In this document: positions 49,229-58,301 of the stretch, piece after piece
Position numbering within the stretch: the first letter of the stretch is position 1
How the letters are laid out: each line of letters begins with the position of its first letter
From: Novosphingobium sp. SCN 66-18
Lineage (GTDB): Bacteria > Pseudomonadota > Alphaproteobacteria > Sphingomonadales > Sphingomonadaceae
Length of the DNA stretch: 64,000 bases
Assembly: GCA_001725355.1 (NCBI GenBank)
Contig: MEGD01000019.1
Coordinates: 1 to 64,000 of the forward strand
Reading direction: 5' to 3'
Notes under the pieces: generated by a model
The model's database searches: none
What the model was told of the DNA's origin: nothing
What the model saw: only the letters and a program-made list of their open reading frames with translations
Position numbers and translations under genes: made by a program

Positions 49229-49658
49229 GGAACAAGCTCCACCCTGAAGGCCCGGCCGACCGGCATGACGCAAACGTCCGTCCGACCGGGCATGTTATCC
49301 CGGCCTTTCACTGACACCGGCCCCCCGACCGACTTGCGCCGGAGCACGCCCGTTCCGGATTGCCTCCGGTTTTCGCCGTACTGCCCGGGGCGCCTCCCCC
49401 GCGGAAGGCTCTCCCGAATCGATGGGTATGACAGAGGACCGCGGTTCGACAAGGCGCGATAATGCTGCGGTGCAAAAAATTGAGCCATTGTGGCGCGTGC
49501 AAGACCGGGACCGGCCGTGGCGCAGCGCTTCGCTTTCATGCCCCCACTCCCGTTCGGACCGGCGGCGAGGCCGGCGCGGATCTTGTCGTCATGATCCCCC
49601 TACGCGGCCGCAGGAGCGATGTCTGCCCATGCGGCGCGGGAAATACGTCTGCGCGCGT
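49229..49658. other. 430-base spacer upstream of the glycogen operon
   Basis: No supported gene; small frames here are not conserved-looking and lack ribosome-binding sites. It should hold the glg operon promoter (minus strand) and the end of the upstream TonB receptor transcript. I could not identify a clear terminator or operator. Confidence 0.5.
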
Positions 49659-51695
49659 TCAGCGGATATCGACGCGCAGCCCGGCCCAGACTGTGCGCGG
49701 CGTGCCAAGATCGATCGAACCGGCGGCGTTGCGGGTCACGATCTCGGCGTCGGTCAGGTTCTCCCCGCGCAGGATCAGGCTGAACGGCCCTGCCAGTGGC
49801 ACGCGGACGTAGGCGTCCAGCGTCGTCGCGGCTTTCAGCGTATCGGTCTGGAGGTCGTCCTCGTATTGCGCGCCGACATGGCGCAGCGTCATTGCCAGCG
49901 TCCAGCGCGGGGCGGGCTGCCATGACAGCGTGCCGCTGGCGGCGATCTTCGGCGTCTGCGCGGGGCGCAGCCCATTGAGCGCGAACGCCGCACCGCTGGC
50001 TTCGACCCTGGCGTCGGTGAGCGCCAGCGATCCGTCGAACGTGACCTTGCCCAGGCGGATCGACGTGCCCAGCTCCAGCCCGCGCGCGCGAATGGCGTCC
50101 ACGTTCTGGCGCTGGCGGGTGTTGGCGGCGACCGTCACGTTGGCGATGGCGTGCTCCACCCGGTCCTGGAAAGCGGTGAACGTGAAGGTCACGGCCGGAA
50201 GCGGGTTGAAATCGAAGCCGGCCTGATAGCCGACCAGCCGTTCGTTGCGCAGGCCGGGGTTGGCCTGGGTCACGATGGGAAACACGGTGAAGGTGCGGTA
50301 CAGTTCGTTCAGCGTCGGCTGGCGCAACCCGGTGTAGGCGGCCGCGCGCAGGGCAAGGCCATGGCCCGCATGGATCACCGCGCCGCCCCGGAAGCTGCCA
50401 GTCCATCCCGCGCGGTCGGCATACGTGGAAGCGCCGGTGACCACGCCCGCCGCGTTGCTGGTGACGAGATGCCCGTCGGCAATCGTCCAGCGGTCCGCGC
50501 GTGCCCCGGCGGTGAGGATCACCGGGCCAAGCGTCCAGTCGTCTTCGGCGAACAAGCCGACATCGCTGTTGCGCCCGCCGGCGCGGCGACGCGCGGTGAC
50601 CGCGCCGGTCGTGGCGTTGTAAGCATCCTCGATCCCTTCGCCCGATGCCACGCGCCAGTCCGTGCCCAGCCGCAGCACGTGCGCGCCGCCCACCGGCGGG
50701 CGCAGTTCGGCCTTGCCGCCCCATCCGGTTGTGGGGGTGCGGCGCTGGTCCAGCGTCTTGCGATAGCTGGTGGAGCTGATGGCGATATTGTTGAAATCGC
50801 GCGCCTGAACGTAGGTGAGAACATCGAACTGCCAGCGCCCCCGGCCGATCAGGCGCAGGCTGGCGTCCTGCCCGCTCGATCCCGTGTCCGCCCCGGCGAA
50901 GCGCAGCGTGCGGTTGTCCTCGAACGCCAGCAGGCGCACTTGCAGCTCGGTCTTGGCGCCGATCGGCGCGACGCCGCGGATGCCGGCCGACCAGCTATCG
51001 TATCGCGCCCGCACGCTCGCCGGTACGCGCTGCGTCACCGGCGTGGTCCAGAAGCCCTGGCCGCGATCCCAGCGCCCGCTGACGACGGCGAAGCCCTGAC
51101 CCAGCTTCGGCGCGAAGGTGCCCGAGGTTTCGGTCTCGCCGCGATCGTTGGCGAGCGCGCTCGCGCTGACAAGGCCCAGTTGATCGGCATCCGCGCTGCT
51201 CAGTTCGATCGTTCCGGCCACGGCGCCGGCACCGAACGCGCCCGCCCCGCCGCCGCGCGTGACGCGCGCCGATGCCAGCCGTTCGGGCGCGATGGCGCTC
51301 AACGGGATATAGCCGAAGAACGGGTCCGCCATGGGCACGCCATCGAGCAGGACGAGCGTGCGGCTGGTGGCGTTGCCGCCGAGTGCGCGCAGGGTGACCC
51401 CTTGCGACGACGGGTTGGACGAGCGGCTGTCGGAACGGCGGAACTGCTGAAAGCCCGCCGCCGAGGACAACGCATCCTCGATCCGGCCCGATGCCGCGAG
51501 CAGCAGCTTGTCGCGGTCGATCTGCTGGACGTCGTAGGCCGCGGTGGCGGGCGCATCGATCAGTCCGCGACCGGTGACGACGATCGCCTGCGCCGGACCT
51601 TGCGACGCGTCGGCGGGTGCCTCCTGCGCCTGGGCGATGGTTGGCAGGAGTGCGGCAAGCGGCAAGGCAAGGGCAGGGCGGGCAAACGGCCGCAT
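49659..51695 (-). CDS. TonB-dependent receptor, BtuB/vitamin-like plug
   Basis: A 678-residue outer-membrane receptor. Signal peptide MRPFARPALALPLAALLPTIAQA. The TonB-box-like AIVVTGRGL is followed by the plug with GVTLRALGGNATSRTLVLLDGVPMADPFFGYIPLSAIAPERLASARVTRGGGAGAFGAGAVAGTIE. It is smaller than the other two receptors in the window. ATG at 51695 has AGGAG upstream; the open frame to 51857 adds 54 non-conserved residues. The ligand cannot be set from sequence. No recognisable riboswitch was found upstream. The promoter is shared or divergent with the small HTH-like gene on the other strand. Confidence 0.92.
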   Translation of the reverse strand: MRPFARPALALPLAALLPTIAQAQEAPADASQGPAQAIVVTGRGLIDAPATAAYDVQQIDRDKLLLAASGRIEDALSSAAGFQQFRRSDSRSSNPSSQGVTLRALGGNATSRTLVLLDGVPMADPFFGYIPLSAIAPERLASARVTRGGGAGAFGAGAVAGTIELSSADADQLGLVSASALANDRGETETSGTFAPKLGQGFAVVSGRWDRGQGFWTTPVTQRVPASVRARYDSWSAGIRGVAPIGAKTELQVRLLAFEDNRTLRFAGADTGSSGQDASLRLIGRGRWQFDVLTYVQARDFNNIAISSTSYRKTLDQRRTPTTGWGGKAELRPPVGGAHVLRLGTDWRVASGEGIEDAYNATTGAVTARRRAGGRNSDVGLFAEDDWTLGPVILTAGARADRWTIADGHLVTSNAAGVVTGASTYADRAGWTGSFRGGAVIHAGHGLALRAAAYTGLRQPTLNELYRTFTVFPIVTQANPGLRNERLVGYQAGFDFNPLPAVTFTFTAFQDRVEHAIANVTVAANTRQRQNVDAIRARGLELGTSIRLGKVTFDGSLALTDARVEASGAAFALNGLRPAQTPKIAASGTLSWQPAPRWTLAMTLRHVGAQYEDDLQTDTLKAATTLDAYVRVPLAGPFSLILRGENLTDAEIVTRNAAGSIDLGTPRTVWAGLRVDIR

Positions 51696-51983
51696 GGGCG
51701 AACTCAACTCCTCTTGGTTCCGGAAACCGGCAAGACAAAGGCCTCCCGGCAGGCACCGGGCAGCGCGCGTTGGCACGCCTAGCCGAATGCGGGCGTTTCG
51801 CCAGCCGGATTTGCACGCGGAGGGCGTTTTGTGGGCGCCCGTGGCCCGCTTTGGCATGGTGCGGTGCGGAAACTTCCACTCACTAGGGCGAGTCGCGGCG
51901 GTTGAGCATTCGGCAAATGACGTATGTTGAATGCTCTATCTCATAATACTCTTTTGCCAGATCGTAACACTGTGCGAGGAAAT

Positions 51984-52187
51984 ATGTCCGCTCAAAGGCT
52001 AACCCATGTCGAGCCCGATGTCGTTGCTCGGATGGCATCGGTGATCCACTGCCAGAAGCCCGAAGTGATCCAGGCGAACTTCGGAATCGGCCTGAATACG
52101 TGGGTTAAGCTGCGGGAAGGAAAGGCGATTCGCCATTCCGTCGCGATCCGGCTGCTCCAGCGCCTGCAGCGTGATCATCTGATCTGA
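51984..52187 (+). CDS. small HTH-like protein, unknown function
   Basis: A 67-residue protein beginning MSAQRLTHVEPDVVARMASVIHC and ending in GLNTWVKLREGKAIRHSVAIRLLQRLQRDHLI. The segment PEVIQANFGIGLNTWVKLREGKAIRHSVAIRLL has the spacing of a helix-turn-helix (xre/cro-like). ATG at 51984 is preceded by GAGGA; the longer in-frame start at 51924 lacks one. I do not recognise a named family. It is divergent from the TonB receptor and followed by a two-component pair, so a regulatory role is plausible. A GGGCA / TGCCC hairpin follows it at 52202-52216. Confidence 0.65.
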   Translation: MSAQRLTHVEPDVVARMASVIHCQKPEVIQANFGIGLNTWVKLREGKAIRHSVAIRLLQRLQRDHLI

Positions 52188-52201
52188 ACCTCCGCGCGAA
52201 C

Positions 52202-52219
52202 GGGCATTTTTGTGCCCTT
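52202..52219 (+). terminator. weak terminator after the small HTH-like gene
   Basis: GGGCA-tttttg-TGCCC stem followed by TTT, 15 bases after the stop codon. Short stem but good position. Confidence 0.5.
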
Positions 52220-52230
52220 TCCCGATTTCG

Positions 52231-52375
52231 TACAATCGTCCTGAATCTGTTCGGGAGGGGTTGAGTTCATCGCGTTTGCGATGCACAATCCAAAATGGCG
52301 CAACACACAATGCCCGGCGCCTGGGGTCGATAAAGTACAATGTCCGATGCGTTGGGGAGGGGGCCGGCGCATAAT
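52231..52375 (+). repeat. five YAYAAT direct repeats upstream of the kinase gene
   Basis: TACAAT (52231), CACAAT (52284), CACAAT (52306), TACAAT (52336) and CATAAT (52370) recur on the same strand in a spacer with no gene. They may be repeated regulator half-sites or -10-like elements for the kinase gene. Spacings are uneven (53, 22, 30, 34). Confidence 0.3.
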
Positions 52376-52431
52376 GCCGTGTCCCCTGACAGATCAGGAA
52401 CCGCCATACCGCCGTTCAGGGTGAGGGACCT

Positions 52432-54097
52432 TTGAACGCGATGCCGCATCGCCTGCCGTCCGGGGCCGACGCTGCTTGGCGTGGCGCGCGGGCACGCGCG
52501 GGCGCGTGGTCCTTCCTTCAGCGTGCAAGCGGCCCCGCGCCGCGTCCCGTCGCGCTCGCGGTTTGCGCGCTGGCCGCGGTTGCGCTCATCGTCGGGGCCG
52601 AGCTCTTCGAGAACGGTTCGACGCTGTTTCATGTCCTCGCGGCGCTGGCCGTGCTGTGCCTTGCCGGCATTGCGGTCCTGGGCTGGCGCGGGGGCAGGGT
52701 TTCCGCGCCCATCAACAGCCCGGTCGACACCGTTCCGGATCTGGTGGACCTGCTGCGCGACAAGGAAGCCGCCGAGGCCGCCAATGCGGCGAAGAGCCGT
52801 TATCTGGCCAATGTCAGCCATGAAATCCGCTCTCCGCTGAACGCGATCTATGGTTACGCGCAACTCGTGGAGCATGAAGCGGGGGTCGATCCCCAGGAAG
52901 CGGCCCGCGTCATCCGGCGTAGCGCCGAACACCTCACCAATCTTGTCGAGGGGCTGCTGGACATCTCGCTGGTCGAAAACGGCGTGCTGCGGGTGAACAG
53001 CGAAGTGGTGCGGCTGCCGGCGCTGATCGACCAGATCGTCTCGATGTTCCGGCCGTCGGCGGCGGTGAAGGGCCTGGCCTTCCGCTGCGAACTGCCCGAA
53101 CGGCTGCCGGAATTCGTGCGGACCGACCAGAAGCGCCTGCGGCAGGTGCTGATCAACCTGCTGTCGAACGCGATCAAGTTCACCGAGACCGGGACCGTGA
53201 CCTTGCGCGTGGCCTGGTCCGGGCAGACGGCGGTGTTCGAGGTGATCGACACGGGGCCAGGCATCGCCGAGGCGGACCGCGAGCGCATCTTCACCCGCTA
53301 CGAGCGCGCTGGCGAGAGCGGCCGGCCGCAGGATGGCGCGGGTCTGGGCCTGGCGATCACCCGCGCGATTCTCCAGATCCTGGGCGGGACGCTGGAGCTC
53401 GAAAGCACACCGGGGCAGGGATCGTGCTTCCGCGTGCGGCTGATGCTGGGGCATGTCGCCGGTTATCGCGAAACCTCCGCAGCGGCGCGGCGGGTGATCG
53501 GGTACGAGGGGCACCGCCGTTCGGTGCTGGTGACCGATGACGACCCGGAACAGCGCGCATTGATGCGCCGGGTTCTCGAAGGCATCGGGTTCGAGGTGAC
53601 GCTGGCCCCCGACGGGGCCACCGCGCTGGCGCTGAGCGATGCGCGCGCGTTCGATCTCGTTCTGCTCGATGTGTCCATGCCCGGCCTGTCCGGGTGGGAA
53701 GTGGCGGCGCGTCTGCGACGCACGCAGGATCACGCGATGGGCGTCATCATGCTCTCATACCGGCGCACGCGATCACGACCTGTTTCTGGTGAAGCCGATC
53801 GAGTTCGGGGCGCTGGTCGATGCGATCGGCGCGCGCCTGAAGCTGGAGTGGGTATACGAGGGGGATGCCCCGGCGGAGGTGGGCGGCTCTCCCGCGCTGC
53901 CGCTTTCGGGGGTCGCGCGCGAACATGTTGAAAAGTTGCGCGAACTGCTGCGGATCGGGCATGTAAGGGGCATGGAAGCCGAAATTAGGAAGCTTGAGGC
54001 GGCTCAGCCGGACGCGCGCGAACTGGTCGAGGCGCTGTACAACTGTCTGGATCGGTTCGACTTGTCGGGTCTCGCCAAGACCCTTGAGGGCCTCTGA
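52432..54097 (+). pseudogene. hybrid histidine kinase with receiver domain, interrupted by a frameshift
   Basis: Membrane sensor kinase. Two N-terminal hydrophobic segments (about residues 40-56 and 67-85), then HisKA with the phospho-acceptor His130 in NVSHEIRSPLNAI, HATPase with LINLLSNAIKFTE and DGAGLGLAITRAIL, and a receiver domain with VTDDDPEQRAL and the Asp in LLLDVSMPG. The main frame breaks after VIMLS near 53755-53762. Homology continues in the next frame with TGARDHDLFLVKPIEFGALVDAIG, which holds the receiver Lys, and ends at 54097. Deleting one base around CTCATACC restores the frame. TTG at 52432 is used because GAGGG lies about 5 bases before it; ATG at 52441 is the alternative. 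Confidence 0.85.
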
Positions 54098-54098
54098 C

Positions 54099-55019
54099 AT
54101 GGATCAGCGGCCGATTCGTCGTGACACCGTGCTCGTGGTCGATGACGAGGCGGATTCGCTGCGTTTGCTGACCGATACGCTGGAAGCGGGCGGGATTACC
54201 GTGCTGGTGGCGACATCGGGCGCGTCGGCGCTGGACCTGCTGGGCCACGTTGTGCCCGATCTGGTGCTGATGGACGCGGTCATGCCGGGCATGGATGGTT
54301 TCGAGACCACCGCGCGCATCAAGGCCAACCCCGAAACCGCGCATGTGCCCGTGATCTTCATGACCGGCCTGACCGAGAGCGAGCATGTCATCGAGGGGTT
54401 CGAGGTGGGCGGCGTGGACTATGTCCGCAAGCCGGTGAACGTGCACGAACTGCTGGCGCGCGTGCGCGTCCACATGGGCCACGCGCGCGCGGTCCAGGCC
54501 AGCACGACCGGGCTGGACGCCACCGGCCGCCTGATGATGGCCACCGACACGCGCGGCTTCCTGCTGTGGTGCACGCCGATGGCGGAGCAGGCGATCAACC
54601 GGGTCGAACCCGGCTGGAGCAAGGAGGACGCGCAATTGCCCGTTGCCCTGCGCAGCACGGTGGAGCGGCTGCTGACGCGCAAGGATGCGCGCGGCGCCTC
54701 GGTCCGGCTGGAGCAGGGCGATAGCGCGCTGGAACTGGTGCTGGTGGCCCAGTACCGCGAAAACGAGGTGCTGATCCGCCTGAACGAACTGAACCCGCAG
54801 GTCGATGTGGCCCGGTTGCAGGCGCGGCTGGGGCTGACCGATCGCGAGGCGGAAGTGCTGCTGTGGATCAGCTATGGCAAGTCCAACAATGTGATCAGCG
54901 ACGTGCTGTCGATCAGCCCGCGCACGGTGCAGAAGCATCTGGAGCGCATCTACGAAAAGCTGGGCGTGGAAACCCGCGCGGCGGCGGCGGCGATCGCGAT
55001 CAAGAGCATTGGCCAGTAG
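54099..55019 (+). CDS. response regulator with receiver and LuxR-type HTH
   Basis: A 306-residue transcription factor. Receiver domain (about 8-125) with VLVVDDEADS and the phospho-acceptor Asp59 in LVLMDAVMPGMDGFE, and the Lys in YVRKPVNV. The middle 100 residues look like a degenerate sensor or linker. The C-terminal LuxR/GerE HTH is clear (LGLTDREAEVLLWISYGKSNNVISDVLSISPRTVQKHLERIYEKLGVETR). The ATG at 54099 lies 1 base after the kinase stop, so this is the cognate partner of the hybrid kinase. Targets are unknown; the neighbouring TonB receptor or quinone oxidoreductase are candidates. Confidence 0.93.
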   Translation: MDQRPIRRDTVLVVDDEADSLRLLTDTLEAGGITVLVATSGASALDLLGHVVPDLVLMDAVMPGMDGFETTARIKANPETAHVPVIFMTGLTESEHVIEGFEVGGVDYVRKPVNVHELLARVRVHMGHARAVQASTTGLDATGRLMMATDTRGFLLWCTPMAEQAINRVEPGWSKEDAQLPVALRSTVERLLTRKDARGASVRLEQGDSALELVLVAQYRENEVLIRLNELNPQVDVARLQARLGLTDREAEVLLWISYGKSNNVISDVLSISPRTVQKHLERIYEKLGVETRAAAAAIAIKSIGQ

Positions 55020-55463
55020 CAGCGCATTCCGGTTTCGGCCCGGTTTGAAACAGCGCCGGATCGCAAGGGAAAACACGATCGCGATCCGGCCCTGCCTTGC
55101 CCGTCGGCCTGTCGGGACCCAGGGTAGTCCGGCGGCAGTCCAGCGGGTGATCCCCGCGTCCGGCAGGCCTGGCGTGGTGGTCGCGCCGGATCATGCGCCG
55201 GTCTGCGAGACCTGAAAGCGGCGATCCGCCTATGGGGCAGCGGCGCTTTCCACAACACCAATTCCTGCGAACGCCCTTATGCTTTTCAATCGCGCCCGGT
55301 CTCGAACCGGCCGCGATGGCAACCCTTTGCGGGATAGAAAACCAAGCTATGCAGCGATGTCCGGATCGACAAGGGGAGCGTGCAAAAATCCGTCATAGCC
55401 GGTTTCCGCCAGCCTTGCCCGCGCAACGACGCTCGTCCATCAGGGGCGTGGGAGAAGCGCGCT
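55020..55463. other. 444-base spacer, no gene found
   Basis: Between the response regulator and the quinone oxidoreductase. I see no conserved open frame, no clear terminator with a T-tract and no repeat related to others in the window. It probably holds the promoter of the oxidoreductase. Confidence 0.5.
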
Positions 55464-56456
55464 ATGATGACCATGCAGGCCCTTGAGGTATCCACGCTGA
55501 CGCCTGATCTGACCGGCCTTGGCATCGTCGCCAGGCCCGTTCCCGAACCGGGCGACGGACAGGTGCTGGTCCGGATCGAGGCGGCGGCGCTGGGCTTTCC
55601 CGATCTGCTGATGACGCGCGGTGGCTATCAGGCGAAGCCGCCGTTGCCGTTCGTGCCGGGCATGGAGGCGGCGGGGACGGTGGTGGCCGTGGGCTCGGGC
55701 GCGGAATGGGAGCAGGGCGCGCGGGTCATCGTTGGCGGTTTGACCGGGGGATGCGCGCAATTCGGCGTCCACGCCACCGATGCGATCGTGCCGATGCCCG
55801 ATGCGCTGTCGTTCCCCGAAGCGGCCGCGTTGCGGGCGGCTTATCTTACGGCCTGGGTCGCCCTGGTGCGGTGCGGAGCGGCGCAGCCGGGGCAATGGGC
55901 GCTGATCCACGGCGCGGCCGGCGGGGTGGGGCTGGCCGCGGTCGATCTGGCGCGCGCGCTAGGGCTGCGGGTGATCGCCGTCGCCTCCAGCGAGGAAAAG
56001 CGCCGCCGCATTGCGGACCTCTATGCGCCGGAGCATGTGCTCGCCGGCCCGGTCGGCTTTCGCGAGGCCGTGCTCGAAATCACCGGCGGACGCGGCGCCG
56101 ACCTCGTCTATGATCCGGTCGGGGGCGATGCGTTCGACGAATCGACCCGCTGCATCGCGTTCGGTGGCCGCCTGCTGGTGGTCGGGTTCGCCAGTGGCCG
56201 TATTCCGGACATCCGTGCCAATATCCCGCTGATCAAGGGCTTCTCGGTGGTGGGGGTGCGCGCCGGGGAGTTCGGACGCCGCTTTCCCGGTCTCGGGCGG
56301 GAAAACGTGGCGGCCATCGTGAAGCTGGCCGGAGAAGGCCGCATTCGCCCGCATGTTCACGCTGCGCTTCCGCTGTCGCGCTGGCGCGAGGCTTTCGAGG
56401 CGATGGAAACCCGGACGGTCATCGGACGCACGGTGCTGTTGCCGCACGCGCATTGA
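55464..56456 (+). CDS. NADPH:quinone oxidoreductase family (zinc-independent MDR)
   Basis: A 330-residue medium-chain dehydrogenase/reductase without the structural zinc lobe, of the quinone oxidoreductase group. N-terminal GroES-like part with PEPGDGQVLVRIEAAALGFPDLLMTRGGYQAKPPLPFVPGMEAAGTVVAVGSG. The Rossmann motif IHGAAGGVGLAAVDLARALGLRVIAVASSEEK follows, and GGRGADLVYDPVGGDAFDESTRCIAFGGRLLVVGFASG is the typical C-terminal part. The start is one of ATG 55464, 55467 or 55473; GGGAG lies upstream. Its true substrate (quinone or enone) is not determined. A terminator-like hairpin follows. Confidence 0.9.
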   Translation: MMTMQALEVSTLTPDLTGLGIVARPVPEPGDGQVLVRIEAAALGFPDLLMTRGGYQAKPPLPFVPGMEAAGTVVAVGSGAEWEQGARVIVGGLTGGCAQFGVHATDAIVPMPDALSFPEAAALRAAYLTAWVALVRCGAAQPGQWALIHGAAGGVGLAAVDLARALGLRVIAVASSEEKRRRIADLYAPEHVLAGPVGFREAVLEITGGRGADLVYDPVGGDAFDESTRCIAFGGRLLVVGFASGRIPDIRANIPLIKGFSVVGVRAGEFGRRFPGLGRENVAAIVKLAGEGRIRPHVHAALPLSRWREAFEAMETRTVIGRTVLLPHAH

Positions 56457-56480
56457 TTCCGCGAAGCAGGAACGGGCGCA

Positions 56481-56520
56481 AAAAAAGGGCCGCTCCGTTG
56501 CCGGGCGGCCCTGAATAGTT
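56481..56520 (+). terminator. terminator-like hairpin after the quinone oxidoreductase
   Basis: Stem AGGGCCGC / GCGGCCCT with an 11-base loop, A-tract before and TGAATAGTT after. It lies 30 bases beyond the stop codon. Confidence 0.6.
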
Positions 56521-56575
56521 TGGGAGAGGATGCCTGAAAGGCCCGCCCTATGTGCGTTTCAGACCGTTTCAGCGC

Positions 56576-56615
56576 AAGTGCGAAAGTTAACGGAACGATT
56601 GCGTTTTTTGCACTT
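56576..56615 (+). promoter_or_regulatory. inverted repeat upstream of the aldehyde dehydrogenase operon
   Basis: AAGTGC and GCACTT arms with AT-rich flanks, 40 bases end to end, about 240 bases before the ALDH start. Candidate operator for a ferulate-type repressor encoded elsewhere. Confidence 0.3.
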
Positions 56616-56855
56616 ATTGGTGCCGAAATGCAGGTGTCTCCCGGAATGGCGCGGCGAAAAATGCGTTAAAACATGGCGTTCATTCGTATGCGCCAATTGC
56701 GGTCTGCGCGGTCCGGTGCGACCGGTGCAATTCTGAAACGGAACAGGTCGCCGCTTTTCGCGCGCGGTTTCGCACCTGCAGGCACGACATGCGGCGAGGC
56801 ATTGCCATGCCCCGACTCAATTGCTATGAAATATAACATATTGGGAGAGTCGCTC

Positions 56856-58256
56856 ATGATCTTCGAACGTTTGAACCCGCTGACGGGCGCGGTCGCCTCC
56901 ACTGCGGAAGCCATGAAAGCGGGCGATATTCCCGCCATAGCGGCGAAGGCCGGCGCGGCTTACCCGGCATGGGCGGCGATGGGGCCGAATGCCCGGCGCG
57001 CGGTGCTGATGAAAGCCGCCGCGGCGCTCGAGGCGCGCAAGGATGCCTTCGTCGAGGCGATGATGGGCGAGATCGGCGCCACCGCCGGCTGGGCAATGTT
57101 CAACCTGGGACTTGCCGCCAGCATGGTGCGCGAGGCGGCGGCGCTGACCACGCAGATCGCCGGCGAGGTGATTCCGTCGGACAAGCCGGGCTGCCTGTCG
57201 ATGGCGCTGCGCGAGCCGGTGGGCGTGATCCTGGGCATCGCGCCGTGGAACGCGCCGATCATCCTGGGCGTGCGCGCCATTGCCGTGCCGCTCGCCTGCG
57301 GCAACGCGGTGATCCTCAAGGCCAGCGAAACCTGCCCGCGCACGCACGCGCTGATTATCGAGGCTTTTGCCGAGGCCGGCTTCCCCGATGGCGTGGTCAA
57401 CGTGGTGACCAACACGCCGGCGGATGCGGCCGAGGTGGTGGGCGCGCTGATCGATGCGCCGGAAGTGAAGCGTATCAACTTCACCGGTTCCACCGCAGTC
57501 GGCAAGATCATCGCCAAGCGCGCGGCCGAGCATCTCAAGCCCTGCCTGCTCGAACTGGGGGGCAAGGCCCCGTTGCTGGTGCTGGAAGACGCCGATCTGG
57601 ACGAGGCGGTGAAGGCGGCCGCGTTCGGCGCGTTCATGAACCAGGGCCAGATCTGCATGTCGACGGAGCGCATCATCGTGGTCGATGCCGTGGCGGACGA
57701 GTTCGCGCGCCGGTTCCGCGACAAGGTCGCCGCCATGCCGGTGGGCGATCCGCGCCAGGGCACCACACCGCTTGGCGCGGTGGTCGATGCCAAGACCGTC
57801 GCGCATTGCCGCGCCCTGATCGATGACGCGCTGGCCCAGGGCGCCGAACTGCTCGTGGGCGGGGAAACCGAACAGGGCGTGCTGATGCCGGCGCACGTTG
57901 TCGACGGCGTGACGCAGGGCATGAAGCTGTTCCGCGACGAAAGCTTCGGGCCGGTGGTGGGCGTCATTCACGCGCGCGATACCGAACATGCGATCGAACT
58001 GGCCAACGACAGCGAATATGGCCTGTCCGCTGCCGTCTTCACCAGGGACATTGCCAAGGGCCTTTCGGTCGCCCGCCGCATCCATTCGGGCATCTGCCAC
58101 GTCAATGGCCCGACGGTGCACGACGAGGCGCAGATGCCGTTCGGTGGCGTCGGCGCATCGGGCTATGGCCGCTTTGGCGGCAAGGCCGGCATCGACAGCT
58201 TCACGGAGCTGCGCTGGATTACGGTCGAGACCCAGCCGGGGCACTTCCCGATCTGA
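56856..58256 (+). CDS. NAD-dependent aldehyde dehydrogenase, vanillin/benzaldehyde type
   Basis: Oxidises an aromatic aldehyde to the acid with NAD(P)+. The product has 466 residues with catalytic Cys267 (NQGQICMSTERI) and general base Glu233 (LELGGKAP). IAPWNAPIILGVRAIAVPLACGNAVILKASE and FTGSTAVGKIIAKRAAEHLKP are typical of the vanillin and salicylaldehyde dehydrogenase branch. ATG at 56856 has GGGAGAG upstream and starts at the conserved FERLNPLTG. The next gene, 45 bases on, encodes the lyase that produces an aromatic aldehyde from a hydroxycinnamoyl-CoA. This strongly suggests vanillin or 4-hydroxybenzaldehyde as substrate (the vdh role). Confidence 0.9.
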   Translation: MIFERLNPLTGAVASTAEAMKAGDIPAIAAKAGAAYPAWAAMGPNARRAVLMKAAAALEARKDAFVEAMMGEIGATAGWAMFNLGLAASMVREAAALTTQIAGEVIPSDKPGCLSMALREPVGVILGIAPWNAPIILGVRAIAVPLACGNAVILKASETCPRTHALIIEAFAEAGFPDGVVNVVTNTPADAAEVVGALIDAPEVKRINFTGSTAVGKIIAKRAAEHLKPCLLELGGKAPLLVLEDADLDEAVKAAAFGAFMNQGQICMSTERIIVVDAVADEFARRFRDKVAAMPVGDPRQGTTPLGAVVDAKTVAHCRALIDDALAQGAELLVGGETEQGVLMPAHVVDGVTQGMKLFRDESFGPVVGVIHARDTEHAIELANDSEYGLSAAVFTRDIAKGLSVARRIHSGICHVNGPTVHDEAQMPFGGVGASGYGRFGGKAGIDSFTELRWITVETQPGHFPI

Positions 58257-58301
58257 TTTCCCCAACATTCTTCCGAACATTCCCATCGAAAGGACATGAA
58301 C

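Larger units (their letters stand above)
56457..56855. other. 399-base spacer: oxidoreductase terminator and ALDH promoter region
   Basis: No gene supported; the long upstream extension of the ALDH frame lacks homology. Holds a terminator at 56481-56520 and an inverted repeat (AAGTGC 56576-56581, GCACTT 56610-56615), then a ribosome-binding GGGAGAG before the ALDH start. Confidence 0.5.

Noticed and set aside
51696..51860. Possible cobalamin riboswitch upstream of the BtuB-like receptor
   Set aside because: A GGGAGGCC-like and a GCTGCCC-like stretch are visible on the minus strand, but their spacing and order do not fit the B12-box and core, and the expected GGGAA and GGTG elements are missing.
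56673..56855. In-frame N-terminal extension of the aldehyde dehydrogenase
   Set aside because: No ribosome-binding site or family similarity. A good GGGAGAG site and the conserved N-terminus support ATG 56856.
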